Origin: JAVJSD01 sp040219575
Lineage (GTDB): Bacteria > Planctomycetota > Planctomycetia > Pirellulales > Pirellulaceae
Assembly (NCBI GenBank): GCA_040219575.1
Contig: JAVJSD010000140.1
Coordinates: 1-64,000, forward strand
Direction: 5' to 3'
Length of the DNA: 64,000 bases
Of the stretch, positions 9,094-16,206 are shown piece after piece. A program made the position numbers and the translations under genes. The stretch's first letter is position 1; each line of letters opens with the position of its first letter. Below the pieces are notes generated by a model. It saw only the letters and a list, made by a program, of their open reading frames with translations, did not search any database and was not told where the DNA came from.

Positions 9094-9267
9094 GTGAGCA
9101 ACCAACAAAACCAACAATGCGAGTTCGCACAAGTCGCCCCCGGCGTGGTCCGTTGCACGGTCTGCGGCGGCGTGGTGCGATCCCCAGGCCCGCCCGAGCG
9201 GACGCACGCGAACTGCCCGCAACCGAAGCGATGCAAGAGCGGCCGTTGTCGCCCACCGAAAGCGTAA
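9094..9267 (+). CDS. Possible small zinc-ribbon-like protein, 57 residues
   Basis: A GTG start at 9094 gives a 57-residue product beginning with a Gln/Asn-rich stretch (SNQQNQQCEF) and containing CEFxxVxPGVVRCTVCGGVV with a later NCP and KRC. The spacing C-x11-C-x2-C plus C-x5-C looks like a small zinc-ribbon of the kind found in phage and mobile-element genes. No Shine-Dalgarno sequence is obvious. It lies in a gene-poor stretch next to a tRNA gene. It could be a remnant or a chance frame. Confidence 0.4.
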   Translation: MSNQQNQQCEFAQVAPGVVRCTVCGGVVRSPGPPERTHANCPQPKRCKSGRCRPPKA

Positions 9268-9380
9268 TTCGCCGGTCGCGCCGGGGCCAGTCGCGACAGT
9301 AGGTTCGGCGTAGCCACTTAGCTTTCTTGCCCGGGCGTTGGCACTTTTGTTGGCACTTGCTGCTTCTATGTTCAGTGCCA

Positions 9381-9421
9381 AAGAAAAAGCCCGCCGCAAG
9401 TCTTTTCTGCAGCGGGCTTTC
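9381..9421 (-). terminator. Terminator of tRNA-Pro
   Basis: A 9-bp stem AAAGCCCGC (9386-9394) / GCGGGCTTT (9412-9420) with additional weak pairing in the loop, followed on the minus strand by TTTTTCTTT. It begins five bases after the tRNA 3' end and is an intrinsic terminator for it. Confidence 0.85.
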
Positions 9422-9425
9422 TGAG

Positions 9426-9500
9426 TCGGGGTGACTGGATTCGAACCAGCGACCTTTTGACCCCCAGTCAAACGCGCTAACCAGGCTGCGCTACACCCCG
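9426..9500 (-). tRNA. tRNA-Pro, anticodon GGG
   Basis: On the minus strand the sequence folds as a complete cloverleaf: acceptor stem CGGGGTG/CACCCCG with discriminator A, D-arm with AGCCTGGTTAGC, anticodon stem TTTGA/TCAAA enclosing the loop CTGGGGG (anticodon GGG, reading CCC and CCU), and T-arm GCTGG TTCGAAT CCAGT. The 3' CCA is not encoded. A promoter lies 70-97 bases upstream and a terminator directly downstream. Confidence 0.97.
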
Positions 9501-9568
9501 CATTCACTCGCACGAATCCGTCAACAAAAAGAGGCCGAAGCTGTGGGGGAAGTTCGGCCCAGGGGATG
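9501..9568. other. tRNA-Pro leader with a small hairpin
   Basis: Between promoter and tRNA lies an inverted repeat, GGCCGAA (9533-9539) / TTCGGCC (9553-9559), within the predicted 5' leader of the precursor tRNA. It could slow or shape processing, or be incidental. The remaining bases to the next gene at 9828 hold nothing recognised apart from the promoter and a ribosome-binding site. Confidence 0.4.
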
Positions 9569-9597
9569 AATATGGCACAATTGGGCACGCTTTTCAA
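9569..9597 (-). promoter_or_regulatory. Likely promoter of tRNA-Pro
   Basis: On the minus strand TTGAAA (9597-9592) and CATATT (9574-9569) are separated by 17 bases, a reasonable sigma-70 -35/-10 pair. Predicted start of transcription near 9562, about 60 bases before the tRNA 5' end. Confidence 0.5.
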
Positions 9598-9827
9598 CGG
9601 CACCTAGGCGGGAACGTGTGCCGTGGCTGGGAGTTACGTTTTTCTTGGCAAATCGTGAAAGGTCCGCGGTCCTGGCTCCATTCTACTGTCACGTTCGTGC
9701 CTCGGCCGCAAGTCGCCGAGAGCGGCGATTACCGCCTCGCCGGCGTCGTGATTCACCGTCCCGCCCGTCCACCGTCGAATCGCTTCCGCATCCCTGCTAC
9801 CTACGGAATCCACCCAAGGAGACGAGA

Positions 9828-10208
9828 ATGAAGAACGCCTTGCTGTGCGTCCTGCTGACGCTGGTGTGCTGTGGTCCCCTGGCCGCCGAGGAGGGCGCGA
9901 AGTCCTTCTCGGGCCAGTGGAAGAACTACAAGTTCAAGACCTCCGGACCCCTGAGTTGCTCCGCGTCGCCCAAAGGCGACGACGCCTGGCAAGGGCGGTT
10001 TCAGGGCACGTTCATGGGCGATCCCTTCGATTACACCGTGACGTTCGCCAGCATGACCAAGGGAAACCAGACCAACCTGCAGGGGACCGCCGAACTCGAC
10101 GGCGATCGATACCAGTGGACGGGCTACATGAAGGGGGACACGCTGTACGGAAAATTCCGCTCGCAGAAGGGCTACTTCGGCGAGTTTGTGCTGAAGGAAG
10201 ATGGCTGA
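9828..10208 (+). CDS. Small exported protein, 126 residues
   Basis: Start chosen at the ATG at 9828 because AAGGAG lies eight bases upstream and the residues that follow form a signal peptide (MKNALLCVLLTLVCCG, cleavage near LAAEE). The mature part of about 105 residues is rich in aromatic and Gly residues and predicted beta-strands (SGQWKNYKFKTSGPLSC, WQGRFQGTFMGDPFDYTV, YQWTGYMKGDTLYGKF, KGYFGEFVLKED), suggesting a small barrel or lipocalin-like sandwich outside the cytoplasm. No named family recognised. Confidence 0.85.
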   Translation: MKNALLCVLLTLVCCGPLAAEEGAKSFSGQWKNYKFKTSGPLSCSASPKGDDAWQGRFQGTFMGDPFDYTVTFASMTKGNQTNLQGTAELDGDRYQWTGYMKGDTLYGKFRSQKGYFGEFVLKEDG

Positions 10209-10427
10209 TCGATCGACGCGCCGGTGGATCGATGCGGCGGACGCGCGGCGCAAGCGACCGGATACGGCGCACGGCGGTTCGCGAGGCCCGGACTACCCAC
10301 CGGGCGTCGTGCGCCGCGGCGCCGGGACATATCCGTTTCGCTTGCGCACGCCCGTCCGTCGCGTTGCGTTCTCCCGTTCGTCGGAGCGCCGCCGTGGGGT
10401 TCGTTTAATCTACCGGGAGTCATCGTC

Positions 10428-11381
10428 ATGCGTTGCGTGGTAGGGATGTTGCTGTTCGGACTGATCGGCGTGGCGGCCAGCGGCTGTGACGGACCACTGC
10501 CGGGAGTTTCGACCGGCGGCGATTCGTCAACCGATTCCGCGCCGTCCGCCGCAGCGTGGGCCGGCGCCGAAGGCGATTTGTCGGCGCTGAGCGACGAATT
10601 CGAGAATCCGGCGTTAATGTCGCAATGGAAACGCGTGTTCGAGGTGGAGCGAACGGGGGCGGATCAACTCGAGGTGCTGGACATCGGGCGGACGCGCGAC
10701 GGCTGGTTGACGATGACGCCCTACACCAGCACGTGGTACCAGGACTATCGCGGCGTGCTGGTGCACAAGGACGTGGCCGGTGATTTCGTCGTCACCACGC
10801 GCGTGGCGGTGAATCGTCGCGGCGGCGACGGGCCGCCGCGCAGCAACTACTCGCTGGCGGGCATCATGATCCGCACGCCCCGCGACGTGACGCCGCAGTC
10901 CTGGCGTCCGGGGGGCGAGAACTATGTGTTTCTTTCGTTGGGCGCGGCGCGGCAGGCAGGCCGCTACGCATTCGAGGTCAAGACGACGGTCGACAGCCGT
11001 TCGAACCTGGAGGTGACCGAAACCGAAAGCGGCGTCGCCACTATTCAAGTCGCCCGCATCGGCCCGCACCTGGTATTGCTTCGCAAGCCGGAAGGCGGCG
11101 ATTGGGCGGTTCACCGGCGCTACCACCGCGCCGATATGCCCGCCACGCTGCAAGTGGGGATGACGGTGTACACCGATTACGCGCACGCCAGCCGACTGCC
11201 TCCCGCGGAGCACAATCGGCAGGCGATTCGCGACGGCGAGCCGGACCTGACGGCGGCGTTCGACTTCTACCACTTCCGTCGGCCGAGCGTGCCGGCGGAG
11301 CTTCGCGGTCGGGCGTTTTCGGATCCTCGGGCCGTTTCCGACGCGGAAATCCTGCGGATGCTGGGCGACGCCGCGCGCTAG
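10428..11381 (+). CDS. Lipoprotein with DUF1349/concanavalin-like fold
   Basis: 317 residues from the ATG at 10428 (GGGAG upstream). Residues 1-20 are a lipoprotein signal with lipobox VAASGC. After a Ser/Ala-rich linker, the mature part begins 'LSDEFENPALMSQWKRVFEVE', typical of the LamG/DUF1349 jelly-roll proteins that open with DEF-x-x-P-x-L-x-x-W. Further pattern matches are YRGVLVHKDVAGDFVVTTRV, SLAGIMIRTP and a late LQVGMTVYTDY strand. Such domains usually bind carbohydrate or serve as adhesion modules at the outer membrane; no catalytic residues are apparent. Confidence 0.85.
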   Translation: MRCVVGMLLFGLIGVAASGCDGPLPGVSTGGDSSTDSAPSAAAWAGAEGDLSALSDEFENPALMSQWKRVFEVERTGADQLEVLDIGRTRDGWLTMTPYTSTWYQDYRGVLVHKDVAGDFVVTTRVAVNRRGGDGPPRSNYSLAGIMIRTPRDVTPQSWRPGGENYVFLSLGAARQAGRYAFEVKTTVDSRSNLEVTETESGVATIQVARIGPHLVLLRKPEGGDWAVHRRYHRADMPATLQVGMTVYTDYAHASRLPPAEHNRQAIRDGEPDLTAAFDFYHFRRPSVPAELRGRAFSDPRAVSDAEILRMLGDAAR

Positions 11382-11650
11382 TCAAACGGCGTGAAGGACT
11401 CTGGTGGGGGTATCGCCTTTTTCGCTCGCGGTCGGCGAGGGGGCTCGGCGGCGCGAACTGCGCGTCGCGGATTCACGGCCGAGGGCGGCCATGCCACTTG
11501 CGGAAGTCGGCGGTGAAATGGCCGAGTTTTCGTCGCCACGGCACGCCCGCGTCGGACGTTTTTTGGGCTTGGGACTTGGAAACCGACCTACTTGTCGATA
11601 CCCTCACGGTTGGTGGTTTCGATGATAAACAAAGGTGTGGTTCCAAGAGC

Positions 11651-13390
11651 ATGGCGACACTAGTCCTGGAAGAAGACGGCCGTTCGATCTCTTATTCCCT
11701 CCCGGATGGCGAAACGATCGTCGGGCGGCATCCGGGTCACGGCATCCATCTGATCGGTGGAACGGTTTCCGGTACGCACGCCAAGATCGTCAAGGATGGA
11801 GACAGTTATTTCGTCGAGGACCTCGGCAGCCGCAACGGCACGACCATCAACGGGCAGGCCATTTCGCAGCGCGCCAAGTTGAAGAACAACGACCGGATCT
11901 CCTTCGGACGCGTGGAACTGACGTTCACCGCGCCGGAGTTGGCGTCGCGGGCGACCGTCGCTTCGACCGGACGCGATACGGTCGCGGTTTCCGAGGAGCA
12001 TGCGGCGGCGCTGACAAGCCCCGCCGCGGCGCCGGGCGTCGATGCGTTGGTGGAGGAGGTCAATATCGCCAGCGGCGACGAGGACCGCTCCACGATTGTC
12101 GGCCAGCTGGAGGACAGCGGCCAGAATCTGTTGGAGACGCGGCCCGACGTGAAGCTCAAGGCGGTGCTCGACATCAGCAGCAGCCTGGCCGGCACGGTGG
12201 AATTGGAATCGATGCTGCCGCGAATCCTCGACTCGCTGTTCGGCATTTTCCCCTACGCCGATCGCGGCTGCATCCTGCTGAAGGACGGGCGGACCGGGAA
12301 CATGGTGCCCCGGGCGGTGAAGCATCGTCGGCCCGACCGCGACGACTCCGTCCGATTGAGCCGCACGATCGTGAACAAGGTGTTGGAGGAGAAGCAAGGC
12401 ATTCTGTCGGCCGACGCCACCAGCGACGCCCAGTTCAGCAGCAGCGAGTCGATCGCGGAGTTGAAAATCCGGTCGATGATGTGCGTTCCCATGCTCGACT
12501 TGCAGGGCGAACCGGCGGGCATCATCAGCATCGACTCGCAGAATCCGCTGGGACAGTTCAAGCAGGAGGACCTGGAGTTGCTGGCGGTGGTGGCCGGCCA
12601 GGCCGCGATCTCGTACGAGACCGCCCGGCTGATGCAGTCGTACATGGAGAAGCAGAAGCAGGACAGCGAGATGTCGATCGCCCGCGACGTGCAACTCGCG
12701 CTGCTGCCGACGGAACTGCCCAACGCCGAGGGCTACGAGTTTTACGCCTCGTACGATTCGGCCCAGGCGGTGGGAGGCGACTACTACGACGCCTTCGTGT
12801 TGGACGACAACCGGATCTGCCTGTCGTTCGGCGACGTGGCGGGCAAGGGGGTGCCGGGGGCGTTGATCATGTCGCGGATGTCGAGCGTGGTGCAGAGCAC
12901 GATCCGCCACGTCCACGAGGTGGGCGCCGCCATCGACGCCATCAACGCCCACATGTGCGACAGCGCCGTCGAGGGGCGATTCGTGACGTATGTGATCGTG
13001 ATGATCGACCTCAACACGCACGAGATGTCGATGGCCAACGCCGGGCACATGTCGCCCATGCTGCGCCATCCCGACGGCACGGTGGAGGAACTCGTTGAGG
13101 AGGACCTGTGCGGTCCGCCGATCGGCGTGGTCGAGGAGTACCCTTACGATGTGGTCAAGCGGGTGCTGAACCCGGGCGAGACGGTGGTGATCGTGACCGA
13201 CGGCGTCGACGAGGCGTTGAACCCGGCCGGCGACCTGTACGGCAAGGAGCGCGTGATCGAGTTCGTCTCCAAGAACAGCCCCAAGGCCGACGAGTTGGGC
13301 AAGAAGCTGTTGGCCGACGTCCGCCGCCACGCCGCCGGCCGCCCGCAAAACGACGACATCACCATCATGACGTTCGGCCGCAACGCGTAG
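11651..13390 (+). CDS. FHA-GAF-SpoIIE (PP2C) protein phosphatase
   Basis: 579 residues from the ATG at 11651. Domains in order: FHA (residues about 22-92; GRHPGHGIHL, GTVSGTHAKI, LGSRNGTTING, the phosphothreonine-binding loops), a linker, GAF (about 170-325) and a SpoIIE-type PP2C phosphatase (about 340-575). The phosphatase shows the RsbU/P entry helix (SIARDVQLALLP), the metal-binding aspartates (GGDYYDAF, FGDVAGKGVPGAL, VIVTDGVDEA) and the NAGHMSPML motif. It should be a soluble serine/threonine phosphatase that reads a phosphoprotein through FHA and a ligand through GAF; in this family the usual substrate is a STAS anti-sigma antagonist. A STAS protein is encoded at 32395, but a functional link is only a guess. 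Confidence 0.95.
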   Translation: MATLVLEEDGRSISYSLPDGETIVGRHPGHGIHLIGGTVSGTHAKIVKDGDSYFVEDLGSRNGTTINGQAISQRAKLKNNDRISFGRVELTFTAPELASRATVASTGRDTVAVSEEHAAALTSPAAAPGVDALVEEVNIASGDEDRSTIVGQLEDSGQNLLETRPDVKLKAVLDISSSLAGTVELESMLPRILDSLFGIFPYADRGCILLKDGRTGNMVPRAVKHRRPDRDDSVRLSRTIVNKVLEEKQGILSADATSDAQFSSSESIAELKIRSMMCVPMLDLQGEPAGIISIDSQNPLGQFKQEDLELLAVVAGQAAISYETARLMQSYMEKQKQDSEMSIARDVQLALLPTELPNAEGYEFYASYDSAQAVGGDYYDAFVLDDNRICLSFGDVAGKGVPGALIMSRMSSVVQSTIRHVHEVGAAIDAINAHMCDSAVEGRFVTYVIVMIDLNTHEMSMANAGHMSPMLRHPDGTVEELVEEDLCGPPIGVVEEYPYDVVKRVLNPGETVVIVTDGVDEALNPAGDLYGKERVIEFVSKNSPKADELGKKLLADVRRHAAGRPQNDDITIMTFGRNA

Positions 13391-13700
13391 GCGCCTCGGA
13401 GCGACACGCGTCGCTGACCTCCGCCTCAGAGTAAAAGCAGCATGGCCGCCCTTGGCCGTGGCTCCGGTCGCGCCTTCACGCCGGAGGCGGCGAACGATTT
13501 CTCTCACGGAGCCGCAAAGACAAGGAGGGGGAATCCAACTTCGCTCTGTGCCTCCGCGCCTCCGTGAGAGACAAGCCCGAATCGCTACACCCCCGCCCCG
13601 GTTGAAACCGGGACTCCTACGAGCAGCGCGACCGTATTCGAGCGATACGGAGGCGCCGGCAAAATGGGCGATCGAGTGGGAATTGCTCTCTCCGGCGCGG

Positions 13701-13833
13701 CCCGATAGCCTTAAGCCATCGAGCGTTTTCCCTTCTCAGCGATGGACCTACGATACAATTGATCGTCACCGGCTTACTGAACAAGTTCTTCAGTATGCAG
13801 GGCTTACTGAAGAAGTTTCCGTCGAATATGAAG
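13701..13833 (+). other. attI-like leader before the solitary cassette (copy 1)
   Basis: This stretch is homologous to 54284-54388. The aligned landmarks are CCGATAG, a CATC-CAGCG-like block, TTCCCTTCTC-like, GGAC-TACG, TTGATCGTCA, CGGCTTACTGA, CAAGTT and TTTCCGTCGAATA. Copy 1 also carries an internal duplication, so GGCTTACTGA-AAGTT occurs twice. The similarity stops at the G of GTT (13833), precisely where the cassette begins. The rest of the gap 13391-13700 has nothing recognisable beyond a CTCACGGAG / CTCCGTGAG inverted pair. Confidence 0.65.
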
Positions 13834-13858
13834 TTATCTCGCACACGAAGAACGGCAC

Positions 13859-14410
13859 ATGGTTCGTATCCTGCTCGGTGTTTTTGCGATTCTCTCTCTC
13901 GGATGTTCCTCAAAGCCCGAATCATCTTTGCCTCCAGATTCTGCCAAAGAAATGAGCGATGCCGAATCACTCTATCGTCAAGGTACTGCACTGCTCGACT
14001 CTGATCCCGAAGCGGCAATTGAGCTATTGACACAGTCGCTTGAGGCTGGTCCTGATGCTCCACCCGCTCTCTATAATCGCGCAGTCGCTTATGCCAGTGT
14101 TGGTCGCGATGCGGACGCTGTAGCCGATGTCACTCGATTGGAAGAAGTCGAACCGGAACTCGGCGCGCAGTTACGGATGCAATTTGCGTTGACCGCGGCT
14201 CCCTACGTAGACATAGCTCAGTCTGAATTTGAATCCGGCAACTACGAAATGGCGTTGGCGAAGTACGAGTCGGCGATCGTGTATAATCCAACCTATGTTG
14301 ACGCCTGGATTGGAAAGGCTGCTGTGTTGGAAAAACTTAACAGGCCGGACGAAGCTGCGGCCGCTCGCGTAAAGGCCGAAGAATTGGACCAATCGACCAA
14401 TCAGGATTAG
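13859..14410 (+). CDS. TPR lipoprotein carried as an integron-type cassette
   Basis: 183 residues. Lipoprotein signal with lipobox LSLGC (Cys16), then three to four tetratricopeptide units (LYRQGTALLDSDPEAAIELLTQSLEAGPDAPPALYNRA..., NYEMALAKYESAIVYNPTYVDAWIGKAAVLEKL), so a periplasm-facing protein-interaction scaffold. It starts 26 bases after the GTT junction (13833) and ends three bases before an attC-like site, the usual tight packing of a gene cassette. Its GC content is visibly lower than that of its neighbours. The role of the individual protein is unknown. Confidence 0.9.
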   Translation: MVRILLGVFAILSLGCSSKPESSLPPDSAKEMSDAESLYRQGTALLDSDPEAAIELLTQSLEAGPDAPPALYNRAVAYASVGRDADAVADVTRLEEVEPELGAQLRMQFALTAAPYVDIAQSEFESGNYEMALAKYESAIVYNPTYVDAWIGKAAVLEKLNRPDEAAAARVKAEELDQSTNQD

Positions 14411-14412
14411 CC

Positions 14413-14503
14413 AGATAACGAAGCGGTGAACCGGAGCGGCGGATCGGGCGGGTTTTGGAGTCAACGGTTCCTGGCCGCCGCCGGGTTACCGCCAGCGTTC
14501 TCT
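14413..14503 (+). repeat. attC-like site of the solitary TPR cassette
   Basis: Imperfect palindrome with outer arms AGATAAC (14413-14419) and GTTCTCT (14497-14503), complementary at six of seven positions. Inside them GGT-G-AACCGG-A-GCGGCGG pairs with CCGCCGCCGGGTTACC, leaving a single G and a single A as bulges six bases apart on one arm, the extrahelical-base pattern of integron attC sites. The start of the cassette (GTTATCTCGC at 13833) is complementary at nine of ten positions to the attC start GCCAGATAAC (14410-14419). Confidence 0.75.
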
Positions 14504-14629
14504 CCTGAAGCGACCGCTCGCTTGAGATGATCAAATACTCGCACGCGCGCTTGATGATCATCGCGAAGTGTGAGGTGGAGCGGGGATTCACTCCCGAACG
14601 CCGCAAGGCGCGGGAATAACCCCCGCGGC

Positions 14630-16111
14630 TCATTTGCCTTTTACTTCGCGCAGCAGCTCGAGCACCGTTTTGCGGATCTTGGGTTCGGCGTTCACCTCCA
14701 GGCTGCTCGTGCGGGCGCGCCAGGTGGTGTAGCCGCCGAGCTTGTGTTGCTCCGGCGGCGGGATGTAGCCCTCGGCCCCGTTGGCCAACTCGATCGTGAA
14801 CGTCGTTTCGAACGGGCTGTTCTTTTTGATCGCCAGGCCGGTGCTGCTGTAGACCTCGTTGGGGATCGTGCCGATGCCCAACTCGCCGATGCGGATCGCT
14901 TGGATCTTCAGTTCGCGGGTGGGCGGGAGCTCGCTGAGGATCACCGCCTCGCGGGCGTACACCTCGTCGAGCAGTTTCGGCTTGCGGCCGTCGAACTGCG
15001 CCAGGTACTCCTTGGCTCGGGCGAGCTCCTCGGCGTCGGCCTGCCGCACTTTGAGCGTCAGCTTCCGCTCAGCCATCGCCAGCGGAACCCAATCCTGGTA
15101 CTCGATTCGCTGATACGCCTCAAACGCGGCCGCCGCGGTGTCGTCGGCCACGGTGAAGCGATCGTACTCGCGCTTGGGGCGGGTGAAGTTGTTGCAGTTG
15201 GTGTCGCCGCTGGTGCCGTTGGACATGATCGCCATGAACGGCGGCTGGCCCTGCTTGCGATTCTTATCCGCCCCGATCAATTCGCCGATCTTCTCGGCGA
15301 AAGCGGCGAAGTAATCGGCCGAGATCGCCGGCGCGCCGGCGTAGTGCGTAGAGTAATTCGCCAACAGCGCGATCGGCCGGCCCTCGGGCGACTGGATCGA
15401 AACGACCGAGACATCCGTATCCGGCACGCCGGTTTGCTTGATGGCGTTGGGGTTCTGGTAGCCGGGGTTCATTTGAGCCCGGTCGTCCTTCTTGCCGCTG
15501 AACAGGTTGGTCCGCGCCGTGCCGGGCTTCATTTCAAAGCGGCGGACGAACACGTTCTTGTCGTCCTTGCCGACGGCCCAACCGATTCTGGCGGGCGCGA
15601 GGTTCTTCTGCGCCTGCGCGATTCCCTTGGCGATCTGCGGCGGCAGGAACTTGCGATACTTCTCGTCGGCGTCGCTTCCCAGGCAGCCCATGGCGGCGGG
15701 ACAGGAATGGGCGTGCGTGGCCGAGATCAACATCCGCTCGGTGGGGATGCCGGTCGCCTTGCTGGCGAGCCCTTTGGCGTCGTCCAACAGGTCGCGCGGC
15801 AGCATGCAGGAATCGACCACCACGATGGCGAGCTGCGTCGATCCGTCGTCCAGCACCAGACACCGCGCGTGCAACCGATCGACGATGCTGTCGGCGGTCC
15901 GCTCGTACATGCCGCCGTTGATGATCACCGGCAACTCCAGCGGCGTGATATCGACCGCGAACGCGCCGGCGCGAAACACTTTTTCCTGCGCGGCTTCTTC
16001 GGCGCGGGTCGACGCCGGCGACATCGCAAACAGCAGCATCGCAAACAGCAGCGTCGCCAACACAAGTGGCAGGGCGCGCGGCACGCGCGAATTCATCGTG
16101 ACCGTTTTCAT
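14630..16111 (-). CDS. Neutral/alkaline ceramidase-like exported protein
   Basis: 493 residues from the ATG at 16111, which opens a signal peptide (basic MKTVTMNSR, hydrophobic LPLVLATLLFAMLLFAM, end TRAEE). The mature N-terminus has the 'FRAGAFAVDITP' entry typical of the non-lysosomal ceramidase N-terminal domain, then LHARCLVLDDGSTQLAIVVVD and the metal-site region ISATHAHSCPA, followed by NYSTHYAG and SNGTSGD. Ceramidases hydrolyse the amide bond of ceramides, but most planctomycete members of this fold have no proven substrate. The protein is shorter than characterised ceramidases (about 650 residues) and lacks the C-terminal Ig-like domain. Confidence 0.88.
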   Translation of the reverse strand: MKTVTMNSRVPRALPLVLATLLFAMLLFAMSPASTRAEEAAQEKVFRAGAFAVDITPLELPVIINGGMYERTADSIVDRLHARCLVLDDGSTQLAIVVVDSCMLPRDLLDDAKGLASKATGIPTERMLISATHAHSCPAAMGCLGSDADEKYRKFLPPQIAKGIAQAQKNLAPARIGWAVGKDDKNVFVRRFEMKPGTARTNLFSGKKDDRAQMNPGYQNPNAIKQTGVPDTDVSVVSIQSPEGRPIALLANYSTHYAGAPAISADYFAAFAEKIGELIGADKNRKQGQPPFMAIMSNGTSGDTNCNNFTRPKREYDRFTVADDTAAAAFEAYQRIEYQDWVPLAMAERKLTLKVRQADAEELARAKEYLAQFDGRKPKLLDEVYAREAVILSELPPTRELKIQAIRIGELGIGTIPNEVYSSTGLAIKKNSPFETTFTIELANGAEGYIPPPEQHKLGGYTTWRARTSSLEVNAEPKIRKTVLELLREVKGK

Positions 16112-16206
16112 CGTCTCGATTCCAAAAGCAGGCAGGAAAGTAGAACACGCAGCCAGGAAGGCGATTATATCCCGGCCGGCCGCGCCTTGCGCGTTCTCCC
16201 TCCAAC

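Noticed and set aside
7745..9256. Minus-strand reading frame of 503 codons through the tRNA-Pro neighbourhood
   Set aside because: Its second half overlaps the well-supported gene 7708-8574 in another frame, and its composition (Arg/Ser/Ala) is that of a shadow.
9330..9370. Sigma-54 promoter (two TTGGCAC motifs)
   Set aside because: The second element TTGC is not at the required distance, and no gene starts downstream in the right direction.
11660..13507. Antisense frame over the FHA-GAF-PP2C gene
   Set aside because: Shadow; the sense strand has three recognisable domains.
14504..14629. Second attC or an inverted repeat (GATGATCA pairs) after the solitary cassette
   Set aside because: The pairing is short and lacks GTT-type ends and inner arms; probably chance.
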